From positions 48,221,465 to 48,285,464 of the forward strand of contig OU015530.1 in the NCBI GenBank assembly GCA_907165065.1: a DNA stretch of 64,000 nucleotides, given 5' to 3'. The translations under genes were made by a program, and so were the position numbers. Below are positions 1 to 10,880 of the stretch, piece after piece. The DNA is from Caprimulgus europaeus. Taxonomy: Eukaryota > Chordata > Aves > Caprimulgiformes > Caprimulgidae. Position 1 is the first letter of the stretch; every line of letters begins with the position of its first letter. The notes under the pieces are model-generated. The model was not told where the DNA came from, ran no database searches, and worked only from the letters and a program-made list of their open reading frames with translations.

Positions 1-1264
1 ATTTGATCAGATTGCATCTGAGGCTACAGACATAAGCCAGTTGCTCAGTTTGTCATAACAAGTTGACTTGAGAGATTTTATGCAGTTGGCAGTTTAAAAT
101 CCATTTAAGTCCTTCCTGTGGTCTCACTAATTTAAGATGTTAATGCTATTTGTCTCTTAATATGTTGGTGGTTTTTAGGACTTACCTGTATAACTTAAAA
201 TGTTTTTAATAAACATAAAAGCATTATCTGTTGCACGACTTCAGTTCCATTTAGGAAAACTAAGTGCAATGATTTGAAGAAGTGTTACTTAAAAAAAAAG
301 GGGGGGTGGGGGGAAGGCTGGAGGTTGTTCCTCTTGCAGTTTGAGCTGGATCTCCCTGACCCTTTGACAGGTCATCTGACTTCTATTTTTGGAGGTTTGC
401 AGCCTCCATTGCTGTAGCACTCTTAAACTGTGTGTTCTGGGGGGTGGTGCTGGGTCATTAGCAGTCCTAGAAGTTGCAGTTGTTCTTGCTTCTGTATTTA
501 TTCTTTCCCTACTTCCCTCTCAACACACTTCTTTTGACATAAACTAGTTTTTGAAAAGTCCTTGAGGGTGCTATTGTGTCTATTGCTCTTCATGAGAAGG
601 AAGGGGAGAAAACAGTAAGCAATGCAACATCTTTCTGCCCAGAACCATTTTTCTCATGTTCAGGCATGGCTATATACCCTTAAATATTTTAAATCTCAAA
701 ATAGGAATTGTCTCAAAGACTGTTTTGCATTTGATATTCTGCAGCAGAGATCATTTTAGCACAAGCCTGGGCGCAGACATGAAACAGTTAATTCTTTGTT
801 TACTTGATGTAGATGAAGTTAATGGGTAACTTCAGTTACAGCATATCACAAAAGAAATTCTTGTTGACTCCTGTCTTACATTTAGAATATTACCAACTGC
901 TCATAAATGCACTTTGTATTTTCACTATATACTGATATAAAAACCATTCTGTTTTTCTTTCTATGTCAGTGTAAGTATCCATCCTGAAGCAAGAGCTGAC
1001 AAGAAGACTTTTCTTACGATACCAGTATTACTAAAGCTTATGCATATGAAGTTTTTGAGGAATTTTATGCTATCTCATTAAAATAATAGTTAAATATTTA
1101 AAGGGCAACAGTGGAAAATTAAAGCATCTATTCCTCAGTACTTTGTTGGTTTTTTGGCAGGAGGGATGGGAAAGGCCTCTCTAGGGTGTCACAGATATAA
1201 ATCACATGCAAAATTATTTTCTGTCGTCCACTGCAGTAACCTCAACATGTTACTTCTATTCCAG
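1..1264 (+). other. LARP4B: LARP4B intron, 3' part (intron continues to the left of the window)
   Basis: The stretch is AT-rich with no open frame that resembles LARP4B, and it ends in a pyrimidine-rich acceptor with AG at 1263-1264. An A-run followed directly by a G-rich run lies at about 290-315. I saw no recognisable transposon here. An upstream short exon cannot be fully excluded, but I found no LARP4B-like peptide. Confidence 0.7.
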
Positions 1265-1429
1265 AGAGGCCAAACACAGTCTCCACCACCCCCAAAACCT
1301 CCATCTCCCAGCTTTGAACTGGGTTTATCTAGCTTTCCTCCATTACCTGGGGCTGCTGGCAATTTAAAGACCGAAGATCTTTTTGAAAACAGACTGTCCA
1401 GTGTGGTAATAGGAACATCAAAAGAGAGC
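1265..1429 (+). CDS. LARP4B: LARP4B internal coding exon (fourth from last)
   Basis: This exon encodes 55 complete codons. It starts with a proline-rich run (SPPPPKPPSPS) and continues into FELGLSSFPPLPG and NLKTEDLFENRLSS, which I recognise as the conserved C-terminal region of La-related protein 4B. The acceptor AG is at 1263-1264 and the donor gtgagt begins at 1430, so the exon is phase 0 at both ends. LARP4B is a cytoplasmic RNA-binding protein that stimulates mRNA stability and translation and associates with poly(A)-binding protein and RACK1 (family knowledge). This part lies C-terminal to the La motif and RRM and is predicted to be disordered. The paralogue LARP4 is the main alternative, but the following exons fit LARP4B better. 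The open frame extends upstream through the intron to 1154, but that part is not coding. Confidence 0.9.
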
Positions 1430-4400
1430 GTGAGTAGCCAGTGTTCATTTTTCTTTGGAAAGCAAAGAATTGCATATCTCTTGTTTTCAGAATCGGTGGG
1501 TTATACATAGGAAAAACTGGTGGTTTTACATGGGTCATAAGAAAAGCTTTTAAAGAACAGCTGTCAAATGATGTGCTGCTGCCTTCTTTGCTTGTATCTT
1601 AGAATTTGTTGGGTATTCTCTTTAAAATGGTTTGGAATATGATCACCAGTATAGGCTGTTAATAGCAGAGATTAGAAAATGTGCTCCTTACTGTTAATAA
1701 TTGCCTCAGGCTTTTTGATAGACTCAGGTGAAAAATATGTGATAAATTTTCTTCCTGGAAGTCAGACTTCTGAGTTGTATATAAAACAGTTTAAAGTGAC
1801 AAACGTTTCAGCACTGAAATATAAAGAAGCTGCCTACGTAATCTCGGTACACTAGCTATCGTCGCTAGAACAAGGGCTGTTACCAAAACCAGCTGGATCC
1901 CAGCGTTGTCTTGTCATATTGCTTGGAAAGATAAAAATATACCAGAATGACTTGGCAACCACTGCTTTCTAGATATAGTAGAGATGCAGTTGAAAATTAA
2001 TGTTCAGGAGGTGTTCATAGATTTCATTCTTAGAACTGTCTCTACTATGCCATCTGTGAGTGACAGTATGTTCTTCCCCATCAAGCCTCACCTAACCCTG
2101 CGCACTGTGGAACAGTCTAGGCTGTGCTAGACTTCTTTGCTAGCTCTGATGTTAACTTGTGTTTTTCTAGCTGTCCCACAACTGCAGTAGTTAACCCCTG
2201 GATATCACAGTGCAAAGCAATCGGATGAAACACCAAATCTCTCTTGTGTCTTGTCTCTAAAATTCGTCTGTTGCAGAAGTGTTTTCTTTGGTGCCCACAT
2301 ATCAGGGGTGGGTAGGGAGGATGTTTGTTGGTAAAGGAAGAGGAAGCAGCAGCACAGCCTACACCTGAAGCAGTGCTTGCACAGACAAGCCCTCTATTCT
2401 GTCTCCTGCAAGTGGTAATAGGGACAACTACATTCCAGGGTTGTATTTAGGGGGAATGTGGAGGTCAGTGCCATGATAAGAGCAGTGTTTAGCTTATTGT
2501 CAGCCAGTACTCCAGGCTGTAGTCTGTTCTTGTCCAAGATCTATATATTTTTAAAGCATTTCGCCTCTTATTATTTCTGAAGTGGTTTTTGGCTATTGTA
2601 TTTCAGGTTTTAAATATAATTCCAACACTTGCTGTTGATACTGCAGCTGAAACTCATTGCTCCTCTTCCCATTACAAATCTAATGCTTGCTTTGCACTGT
2701 ACCTACTGTAAAGAACCTCACACTTCTCCCCTGTAGAGGCAGTCAATATCAGTCAGGTGCTGAGGTTTTATGATAGTGCAATGCACTGTCACATTTTTTG
2801 GAATCATTTTGGAACAGGCTGCTCAGGGAAGTGGTTGAGTCACCATCCCTGGAGGTTTTTCAAAGATGTGCAGATCTGGTGCTTAGGGACATGATTTAGT
2901 GGTGAACTCAGCAATGTTAGGTTTTTTGGTTGGATTTGATGATCTTAAAAGCCTTTTCCAACCAAAATGATTCTATAATTAAGAAGCTTCCTTTGATTTC
3001 CCCAATTTCTTTTTTTGGCTTGCATAATTAGTCTGTACCATTGTGTGGAAGGAAGGAATTGCAATGTCTTTCCTTGTTGGCATTAATAAGGAACGAGATA
3101 ACAGCAACTGGCTTCAAAGAGCAATTGTGTTCTACTACAAAGGTGTTTGAGTTAATGTTAAAATCTTGCCAGTGTCTACAGGCTGCTTTTCACCTTGATG
3201 TCAACATGTTTTCACGTCACCTGACGTGGAGTTATGAAGTGCTGAAGTAGAGTTACACAGTGCTACTCTTGTTTTATAGATGGGCAAGTGCCGTGTACAG
3301 AAGCTGAGTAAACTCAGGTTGTATAATTTCCGACAGTTGTTACCCAAGCATCATATCTTTATGCTCTTTGCTTTGTGGTGCTCTTCTGGATGTAGCTCTG
3401 GAGAATGGCAGGTGTTAATCATCCCACATTTTTGAAGTAGGAATCTGCAGTGCTGTCAGATCAGGGGCTGAGTGTTTTGGCTGAGGAACAGCACTTGCAC
3501 ATCTGCTTGACTTAAGCTATTCACACTTAAGCTTGTACCTACAAATTTTTATAAACTTGGACCAGAATGCTTAGCAACTGGCAATTTCAAGCCTTTGCAC
3601 ACACTTACTATAGTGAGTAAAACTATAGAAGCTATTCTCTTATTTGTAAACATCTACCTTTTATGATTTTAGTTTTACTTTGAATAAAACTAGGCTTAGA
3701 TCTATCTACTGCAATAATTTATGCTGCTTGACTTAAAACAGTGTCGTCAAATACTATTTTTCCTTTCTAGACAAGAGGTTCATGCTTTATGATCTTTGTG
3801 TGGTGGCTGGGGAAAAGAATTGGGTATCTTGTTCCTTCTGTGCTTGTGTTCTCCCATTGTTCTCCCTCCTGCTGGCCAGAATCTGTTCTGGTTCCAGAGT
3901 CAGACAGATCAGAAGGAATATAAAGAACATAGCACTTTATAAAACAAACAAAATGGTTATAAATGTCAGAAATATGTTTTTCAAGGTACAAAGTCTTCCT
4001 TCTCTTCTCTTATTTGTGATAATTTAAATTAATCTGTACATCTTGAACCTATCTGGCATTTATCTGTGAGCACAGTATCACTTGGCACTAGGGCAGAATC
4101 TTTTGAGAGCTACAGAATTGCTTGGTAGCAAATCATGCTGTAGCATAAGAAAGGGACTTTTAAGTGATTGTCATATCCTAGTTTGCAAAAATGTCTCTTT
4201 TTTTTAACATTAGGGCTTTTTTAGCACCAGTTATTGGGATGATGCAGAGTTAGAACTTTGAAGAAGACAGTGCATAACTGTAGAAGACTTTTGTCTTAAT
4301 AGGCTAACTATGGTTACGTGAGCAGGCACAAAGCAGGTGCAAAATTCCCAGGTTGAAAGAAGTGATTTTGTCAACCAGATATGTCCCAAAGGGAGCTAAG

Positions 4401-4622
4401 CTTCCAACTTTTTGGGAGAGCCACAGTGTGTGATTTTTCTAAATAACTATAAAGGAAAAAACATATTTGTTACAATACATATATTGGATTCTTCTGTATC
4501 TTCCTATAGTTACTTACCCTTATAAATCAATTTGTAAACTGTTCCCTGATTGTGTGGATTTTCAGGCAGACCATATTAATTGGGTATTATGATCGCCCTT
4601 CTGTGCCTTTTTTCTCCTTCAG
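1430..4622 (+). other. LARP4B: LARP4B intron of 3193 bp
   Basis: The intron is bounded by gtgagt at 1430 and a pyrimidine-rich acceptor ending in AG at 4621-4622. It is mostly AT-rich unique sequence. A 5'-truncated CR1 copy sits at about 2803-2980 in the sense orientation. Open frames inside it (3041-3250 and 3782-4027 among others) have no recognisable similarity and I treat them as chance. Confidence 0.85.
2803..2980 (+). mobile_element. CR1 LINE 3' end, 5'-truncated, in LARP4B intron
   Basis: The fragment begins near the conserved GGAACAGGCTGCTCAGGGAAGT stretch, which encodes the last residues of CR1 ORF2. It then runs through the 'ccatccctggagg' block to the typical 3' tail (gatgatctt...ttccaacc...attctat). 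It is in the same orientation as LARP4B. Several substitutions show that it is an old copy with no coding capacity. Confidence 0.88.
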
Positions 4623-4747
4623 AACATTAACGTGGATGCATGTACAAACACTATTCCATCGGGAATTCCTCGGGAGCCATTGTTGCCAGTTTCCTCTACG
4701 TTGCCCAGGACATTTGAAAGGTCTCCTTCGCCATCACAGTCTTCTGA
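4623..4747 (+). CDS. LARP4B: LARP4B internal coding exon (third from last)
   Basis: The exon has 125 bases, that is 41 codons plus two bases of a split codon. It encodes a segment that starts NINVDACTNTIPSG, continues through IPREPLLPVSS and ends in RTFERSPSPSQSS. The E-R-S-P-S-P core matches the LARP4B C-terminal tail I know from mammals, while the flanking residues are more divergent. The acceptor AG is at 4621-4622 and the donor gtaagc begins at 4748. The split codon GA| is completed by the first G of the next exon to give Glu. The serine/proline-rich composition suggests an unstructured, possibly phosphorylated linker (inference). Confidence 0.87.
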
Positions 4748-5423
4748 GTAAGCACTTAATTACATGGCTATAATTATTCTGCTCTGAATCCCATTTGCAT
4801 TTTTTCTCATCAGAACATGGAACACTGTAAATAGCTATTAAAAACCTTAATCAATTAAAGAAATAATATTTTGTTGTATATTGTACTTGCAGTAAAGGCA
4901 GTAGAGCTTAACTTCTGAGAAGTATCATAATAGTGATTCAGTCGTGGTAGTCATTCAGCAGACAAAAGTTGAATGTTATGTTTTAGTCTCTGCAAGTATT
5001 TAAAAGTTTAATGAATACCTTTCTGTCTTGTATTTAGATAGCTTTAAAGCATAGAGAGTAAGCCCACAATCTTGTGGGCACCCCTGTCATCCATACGCTA
5101 AAGAAAGTTTTCAGTAAGACTTGATTTGGAACCTGCAAATCAAATTAAAGTGTTTGAGTAACAGGAGTAAGACAACTGAATTACCAAATGCTGTCAAAAT
5201 GTCACAAATTATGGGTAGTGCCAAGTTCCACAGGAATATATATATTTTTTTTAATATTTGATTGCATTTTTAAATGCCATGCTACTGATTAATGTGCTAG
5301 GCAAATTATAGCTATAACTTCCTATAGTCATGCTCAAATAAAGTTTTAGACCCGTTATTAGGTTATTCCTCTCTCCTGAAGTTTCACTTTTCATGAGCCT
5401 TGCTTCTTGCTGGATGCTTACAG
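4748..5423 (+). other. LARP4B: LARP4B intron of 676 bp
   Basis: The donor is gtaagc at 4748 and the acceptor AG is at 5422-5423. The interior is AT-rich and I see no transposon or other signal in it. Confidence 0.85.
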
Positions 5424-5535
5424 GGACTCCAAGGTTGTGGAAAAACAGCCGAGAGAGACACAGAGTACAGAAAGGCTTTCTTCTTCCACACTCAGTACTG
5501 CATGTAAATCGGTACAAGTCAATGGGGCTGCCATA
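5424..5535 (+). CDS. LARP4B: LARP4B internal coding exon (penultimate)
   Basis: The exon has 112 bases: one base closes the split Glu codon from the previous exon and 37 full codons follow. The product reads DSKVVEKQPRETQSTERLSS and then TACKSVQVNGAAI. The A-C-K-S-V-Q-V-N-G-A-A core is strongly diagnostic of LARP4B. The acceptor AG is at 5422-5423 and the consensus donor gtaagt begins at 5536, leaving phase 0. An open frame continues into the intron for 18 codons, so intron retention would add a short alternative C-terminus ending at 5589. I have no evidence that this is used. Confidence 0.9.
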
Positions 5536-6087
5536 GTAAGTGACCTTATTACTTCACTTTCTCTTAATGATCCTGTTGGATGTGTTTAACAGAACACTGC
5601 TTCCATAGCTGTGCAGTGTTGCTTAATTGCATGAGCCCAACATCCTTAAGTTTGTGTGTTGGTGGCCTCATGATTACTTGTGTGGTACAGTTATGCAACT
5701 AACAGTGCAAAAGTGTTCAATGTCATTTGGTGAGTGATAGCTCTTGATCTGAAATCACTTCTTGGTAGTATCCTTGAGGTAGAAGTATTAATACATATGC
5801 TGATATTTAAACCAGAGTATTTATCATTTTACAGCTGTTTTGGCGTTTCCTTGAATCAGAAGTATTTTGCCCTCTCACAGTAGCCCATTTTTCTGGATAC
5901 TGTTTTGCATTTTACCTTGTCTTGAACCTCATTGTCTGTACAGCTTCTGTAAGCCTCATCTTCACGTTTTAGTGCAGCAGTCTTTTGGGACAAAGACCTT
6001 ACTTTTTTTTCTTCATAAAAGTAAATTATTTTTTCTTAGGATGCTTTGTTGATAACTCTGCTGTTGTGTTTGCTTTCAATTTCACAG
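5536..6087 (+). other. LARP4B: LARP4B intron of 552 bp (last coding intron)
   Basis: The donor is gtaagt at 5536 and the acceptor is a pyrimidine-rich tract ending in AG at 6086-6087. The sequence is unique and AT-rich, with no repeat seen. Confidence 0.88.
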
Positions 6088-6366
6088 GAACTGCGGAAAC
6101 CTAGTTATGCAGAAATTTGCCAGAGAACAACTAAGGATCCTCCTACATTGCAACCTCAGAAAGAACAGAAGCCAAACACTGTAGCATGTGGAAAAGAAGA
6201 AAGAAAGCCCACAGAAACAATAGAGAAAAACAGAGAACCTCCTCCTGCAAAGTCACATCCTGGACAACCCAAAGACCAGAGGAGACAGTCAGGACGCAGA
6301 TCGTCCCCTCCAGCCGTTGGCAAACGCTTAAATAAAGAACAGAATACCCCTCCAAAATCTCAGTGA
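6088..6366 (+). CDS. LARP4B: LARP4B terminal coding exon with stop codon
   Basis: The exon encodes 92 residues and a TGA at 6364-6366. It opens with ELRKPSYAEICQRT, the hallmark motif near the C-terminus of LARP4/LARP4B proteins. A basic, charged low-complexity tail follows (PQKEQKPNTVACGKEE, then KDQRRQSGRR) and the protein ends KEQNTPPKSQ. The acceptor AG at 6086-6087 gives phase 0 from the preceding exon. The four exons together make 681 coding bases including the stop, with no frameshift or premature stop, so the gene appears intact here. The tail is disordered and rich in Arg, Lys, Gln and Pro, as expected for the part of LARP4B implicated in protein partner binding (family knowledge). 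As recalled, the mammalian protein ends PPKSPQ, one proline longer. Confidence 0.95.
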   Translation, partial: ELRKPSYAEICQRTTKDPPTLQPQKEQKPNTVACGKEERKPTETIEKNREPPPAKSHPGQPKDQRRQSGRRSSPPAVGKRLNKEQNTPPKSQ

Positions 6367-6776
6367 AACTAGCACCTGGGAGGGATTTGAAAAGAGATCT
6401 GCTTCCCACAAATTAAACCCATGTTCCCACTAAGATATCTGAGAATGAGTTGCTGGTTAGGAGCTTGCAGTGATACTGGGCATATAACAATGCCTGCAAG
6501 TTATTTTTCTGTGAATTACTTTTTTCCCCCCTCTTGAACAAACGTTCTATTTTTTTTCTGGATATTTCTGGATAGTTGTTCTAAACCTTACATTTAGGTT
6601 GGTGCTTAATTGGAGGTGAAGCTTAGTGTGATTATTTTTTTCAAGATGTAAAATATTTGTCTTTAAAAAAAAAAATCAACTTTTTATTAAGCCTCTCTGT
6701 GGCTGTGTGAGTGCAAGCTCTGTATAGTGAGTTTTTTCTAAACTGTTAAGCAGAAATGTGCTGCTGCAATATTTTT

Positions 6777-6782
6777 AATAAA
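6777..6782 (+). promoter_or_regulatory. Polyadenylation signal AATAAA (proximal)
   Basis: A canonical hexamer lies about 410 bases after the LARP4B stop codon. T-rich and GT-containing sequence follows within 60 bases. It would give a short 3' UTR isoform (inference). Confidence 0.5.
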
Positions 6783-7110
6783 CTGGTCTGCAAGTACATA
6801 TCTAAAGTGTCCAAAAGACTGATAATGGCAGCTAGTGTGTAGAGTGCAAGGAATTAGATATATTTTATGAATTAGTATGTGACCTTGAGGATTTCTTTTT
6901 TTTATTGGGCTGCTGTACTAAGTGTCAGCAAACGAACTTGCACTTTTAGGTTGAACAAGTAGTTGTTTCTAGCATTTTTAAAAATTTAATCTTTTTTTGA
7001 CATTTTGCACACACAAAATGAATCCTACTGAGCACCATAGCAGTCTTTCTGAAACACTTTCCTTTTTGACTTTGACTTACTGCAAGCAAGTAACCATCTT
7101 CTCACTCCAG

Positions 7111-7116
7111 AATAAA
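7111..7116 (+). promoter_or_regulatory. Polyadenylation signal AATAAA (candidate)
   Basis: A canonical hexamer lies 745 bases after the stop codon. Its use is not proven. Confidence 0.35.
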
Positions 7117-7601
7117 ATGGATGTTATAATTTGCAAATACAAAGCACATTGTGAATAGAAAAAATTAAGTCTGTGAGCTTCTATGGTGGTGAAGCCTGTT
7201 AGTGGATGTTATCAGGAGAAAGCACTGGAGCCTTCTTGTGATAACCTTAGCTTCCCTGTGCTTGTAAGGGAGTTAACTGAGTCAGCGCTGTATGTTCTGG
7301 TTACCCCTGTGCTCTCTGTAGACTTTTTTTTTAAAAAACAAAACAAAACAAACCACTCTGCCCCAAGTGCTCTTTGGAAGAGTTCATATCTCAGTCAGCC
7401 TTGTGTTGACGTCTTCCTGTGATTACAAGCATTGGCATACGGATTTAAATCTTTTCAAGACGTGAGATAATGGTGTTTGTTTTGTGTGGCGGAGGAAGAG
7501 ATCCCTGATATTTACCTCTGGGATGAGGTTTCTCACACTTATTTACTTTAGAAGTGATGCGCTTTCTGAAGGACAAGGATGCACTAAATTAGCAAGTTTC
7601 T

Positions 7602-7607
7602 AATAAA
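7602..7607 (+). promoter_or_regulatory. Polyadenylation signal AATAAA (candidate)
   Basis: A canonical hexamer is followed within 30 bases by a T/G-rich stretch (attatttttgttttaaaatg), which fits a downstream element. Confidence 0.45.
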
Positions 7608-8104
7608 GTTGAATATAAATTATTTTTGTTTTAAAATGCCTAAAGTTTTTCTTTAAGTGTTTAAACTGCAGGAAGTTCAGACAAAACTCATTCCTGCTGA
7701 CTATTGACAGTACAGTTTATTCCACAAAAAATGTTTATTTAAACAACTGATTTTTTTAAAGAATTATTTCCATCCAATATTTAAAGACTTGAATTTTATT
7801 TAAACTTGAAAATGACTTTGCCTTAACTTTTGTACAAGACAGCTTAGAGTTAATGAGGTCTGACCCTGTGGAGGGTTAGCATGAGTGGAATACAGAATTA
7901 TTACTCAGTTACAGTATGTATCTATTGTCACTGGTCTTACTGGGTAAACATACTGTAGTACAGGAACTAGCAGCAGTTTTTGTAATATACCTTAAAGATC
8001 TTAAACAGTTGATCTTTTTCAGATTGTTGAAAAACCTGTAAATGCAAATAGTCAATACTGTATTAAATATGTGCACTTGGAAGTGTGTGCTTTGCTTGTA
8101 CAGT

Positions 8105-8112
8105 TGTAAATA
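8105..8112 (+). promoter_or_regulatory. Pumilio-type element TGTAAATA in 3' UTR
   Basis: The octamer is an exact match to the Pumilio consensus UGUANAUA in the transcribed sense. It lies inside the probable LARP4B 3' UTR. Confidence 0.4.
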
Positions 8113-8396
8113 ATCAGAACATATAAAAAAGGTACCCTAAAGAAAAAATCTGATAAAAATTATTGATATTATAAATGTTGCTGTTGAGCTGGATGTAGAT
8201 AAACTAAATGTTGTGGTTTGAATATTACTTTAATTTGTTGTTTTTTCTTTTTCTTATTTTATTCTGGTGTGCTGAACTGACTCTGCCTCTTCACTGCAAA
8301 AGGGAAATGGAACGAAAGTCTTATTTGAAAGCCCTCAAATGCTTTCCTAAGTCCCCCTAAAAACAAGCAATTTAACCAATTCAAAGTGTTCTGCAA

Positions 8397-8404
8397 TGTA
8401 AATA
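8397..8404 (+). promoter_or_regulatory. Second Pumilio-type element TGTAAATA
   Basis: This is a second exact match to UGUANAUA, 292 bases after the first and 38 bases before the AATAAA at 8442. Its position would make it effective only in the longest isoform (inference). Confidence 0.4.
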
Positions 8405-8441
8405 GTGAATTTCAGCAGTCAAACTGTAATTTCAAGTCATC

Positions 8442-8447
8442 AATAAA
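8442..8447 (+). promoter_or_regulatory. Polyadenylation signal AATAAA (probable distal signal)
   Basis: This is a canonical hexamer at about 2.08 kb after the stop codon. It is the last clear signal before the base composition changes towards higher GC at 8.6-9.1 kb. Confidence 0.45.
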
Positions 8448-8465
8448 ATCAAATTTAATTGGAAA

Positions 8466-10820
8466 ACAAACTCTAGACTGCTACAAAAATACACACTGAA
8501 GCTTACTTGTCTGCTTTCAAGAGTCTCAGTGCTTTCCTTAGTGTATGATTCATAGAACTTAAAGTAACTATAGAAGTTGACTCCTGATAAATTTCCTATT
8601 ACAAGCACCAATTGGTAACTAGTTGACCTTTTAAATCCAGCCTGTTGTGTGCAGCGGAATTGGTCAAAATAGGGCGTGCTGGAATCTGTTGATTTTCCTT
8701 GTTTGAAAGAGCACTTTGTGAATGCTGCGGGAGGAGATGGGACCCTGGCAACATCACCAAAACCGCTCCCCTAGTTCTGCCATTGGATCTTTAATGTGCT
8801 CCTCCTTTCCCCAGCGGCAGTGAACATGGTAGCTGGATTTGTGTGTGGTTTAGGCCAGCTGTATGGCTCGTTTTGTTTGTCTGCTGCAAGTGAAAGGCTT
8901 CCCAGCTGCCAGCGGTCACCAGTGGTTCCTTGCAGCGGCTGTGTACAGCCCGTCAGAGTCCTCCACTGGTGCCGAAGGGAATGGCTTGAGACCAGCGGGA
9001 TGTGTTGTGCTGTTCTGATGTATTCTGCTGCCGTTTGTGCTAGGTCCATACACTGTAATTACTGCTTACCCAGCAACAGTCTGTTGCATCCAAAGTTTAA
9101 GCCTTCCTCTGATGTGGTTTTTATAGCTTTTTTTAAAAAACAAAAAGGTGACACGCCAAATAGCAGTGTAATACACAACTTGTCCTGACTGCATTTTACT
9201 TTGAGATTTCTTTTTTTTTTCCCCCCACTCAGTGACAAAATGGAGTTTTCAGAGTAGAGTTGTGAAGTTGCATAGAGACTGTTGCTACGATACATAGAGA
9301 GATTAAAATGTGGCTTTTAAAATGAAAAACCTTCCAAAAGCAGTAGCTGAGTTAAAGGTTCAGGGATACAGTCATTAAAATTGGCGTTTTACCTTGTAGG
9401 ACTGTGTGGTGATGCTTTTCATTCTGAAAACAAGTCAAAATGGGATCTGAGACTCTTCTTCCAGGAATTTATAAAAAAAAAAAAAGGTTGCTTTTAAAAC
9501 TTAATGTTGTTTCAGATCAGTCTCCCACCATGACGCTGTCGTTTGACACTTAGAAACCCATGAACAGTGGCAAATTTTCTTACGTTGCTGTGTTACCCTT
9601 CAAAGACTTCAGGAGTTGGCACGGAAGGGCCCTTGTTTGAGCGTGGTGCAGTGTGTCACGAGCAGCAGCTGAGTGTAATGGTGCATACCTGTCTCTGTAT
9701 CTCCTCCAGCTAGCTACAGGTAGGGAGATTTTGTGCTTTGTAACCGATTACACTAATAGCAGCAGACAATCGAAGATTTCTAAGGAGACCTAACAGCTGC
9801 CAATTCATGAAATAGAAGTGTAATATGGGAGCCTTCTTGAGGGTTTTTGTTTTTGTTCTTCTTCCATTAAGACTGGAATCAAGCTTACATGTAAACTATC
9901 AGTAATTTAAGTTTCCTTTTGTGTCATAAAATGTAAAACTGTCTAATTTGAAAAAAAATATGTAGGTTATGAAAAATAAAGATTTAGGCACTGTTGAATT
10001 CCTGATTTTTTTAATTAAACCTTTCTTCAGCAGTATTTTTCATTACCTTTTGTGTTTTGCTCCCATTTTTGGAAATTGCATATTTCTAATTTTGGGGAAA
10101 AAAAATAAATCTTTGCTTGCTTTACTGTTCAGCACAGCTGTTGCCACCATCACCTACAGCTATGTAGCCGCAGCAAGAACACCTCTAATGTAACTCTGAA
10201 GGCAGCAGTATTGATCTCTATTAGGTAGCTGACTGGTTAACTCTATTTTAAAAACAAACACGCACAAAAAGCTGATGTTTTGTTTACTAGAGGTTATCAT
10301 CTTCCTTAGTGCTTTCCTCAAATTATTAGATAAGGTCTTGATTTGGTCTTAAACGTGGATTTTAAAGTTTGGGTTAGTGCTCAGGTTGCATGGCTGTTGA
10401 ATCTGGAGATGTCCTGGGATTATTGTTGGCTCTGGTAGTTTTAGAGGTTATCCTGGTCATGCCTTTAGGATAGAAGAGCTTCTGGGATATCCTCCCTGTA
10501 AGTAAAAGGTCTGTTTTGGAAACATTTCAAGCTCTTTAGATTTGTTTCTCATCCAGCTGTATCTGACCAAGTTTAGCAATGGGCATAAGCATGGAAGCAC
10601 TAACAATTACTGTGTTTTATAAGCAGGTTGGGGAGTATTGCAGTGTTATTCTTCAGGCTGGATGTTCTGTAAGGTGCTGGGCAGATTAGGCTGCTTGCTT
10701 TATTTCCCCACTACTGTCTGCTCAGCAGAGTAGGGCAACACAGGAATACAAGTGTACACTGAGCTCTGCAAGTTTCTCCATGATAGAAAAGCTTGGTGTG
10801 TCAGGTATGAGTTAAAGCTT
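8466..10820. other. Intergenic or distal 3' UTR sequence
   Basis: No gene is recognised here. A 131-codon open stretch (8796-9188) begins at a non-ATG codon and has no domain, so I regard it as chance. Further AATAAA hexamers at 9975 and 10104 could serve a very long LARP4B 3' UTR. Homopolymer runs occur near 9213 (T/C) and 9473 (A). Confidence 0.6.
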
Positions 10821-10880
10821 GGGGTTGGAACTAGATGATCTTTAAGGTCCCTTCCAACCCAAACCATTCTATGATTCTAA
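10821..10880 (+). mobile_element. CR1 LINE 3' tail fragment
   Basis: About 60 bases match the CR1 3' tail almost perfectly: gatgatctttaaggtccc, then ttccaacccaaaccattc and the terminal tatgattct repeat unit. The rest of the element is missing, which is typical of severe 5' truncation. Confidence 0.88.

Larger units (their letters stand above)
6367..8465 (+). other. LARP4B: LARP4B 3' untranslated region (probable extent)
   Basis: The sequence after the stop codon is AT-rich and lacks transposons for at least 2 kb, and it contains several AATAAA signals. The last exon probably continues to one of these, most likely the one near 8442, although use of a signal near 9975 or 10104 cannot be excluded. 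The end point is inferred. The start is fixed by the stop codon. Confidence 0.65.

Noticed and set aside
8796-9188. Open frame of 131 codons on the + strand
   Set aside because: It begins at a non-ATG codon, shows no domain or splice context and lies in probable 3' UTR or flanking sequence.
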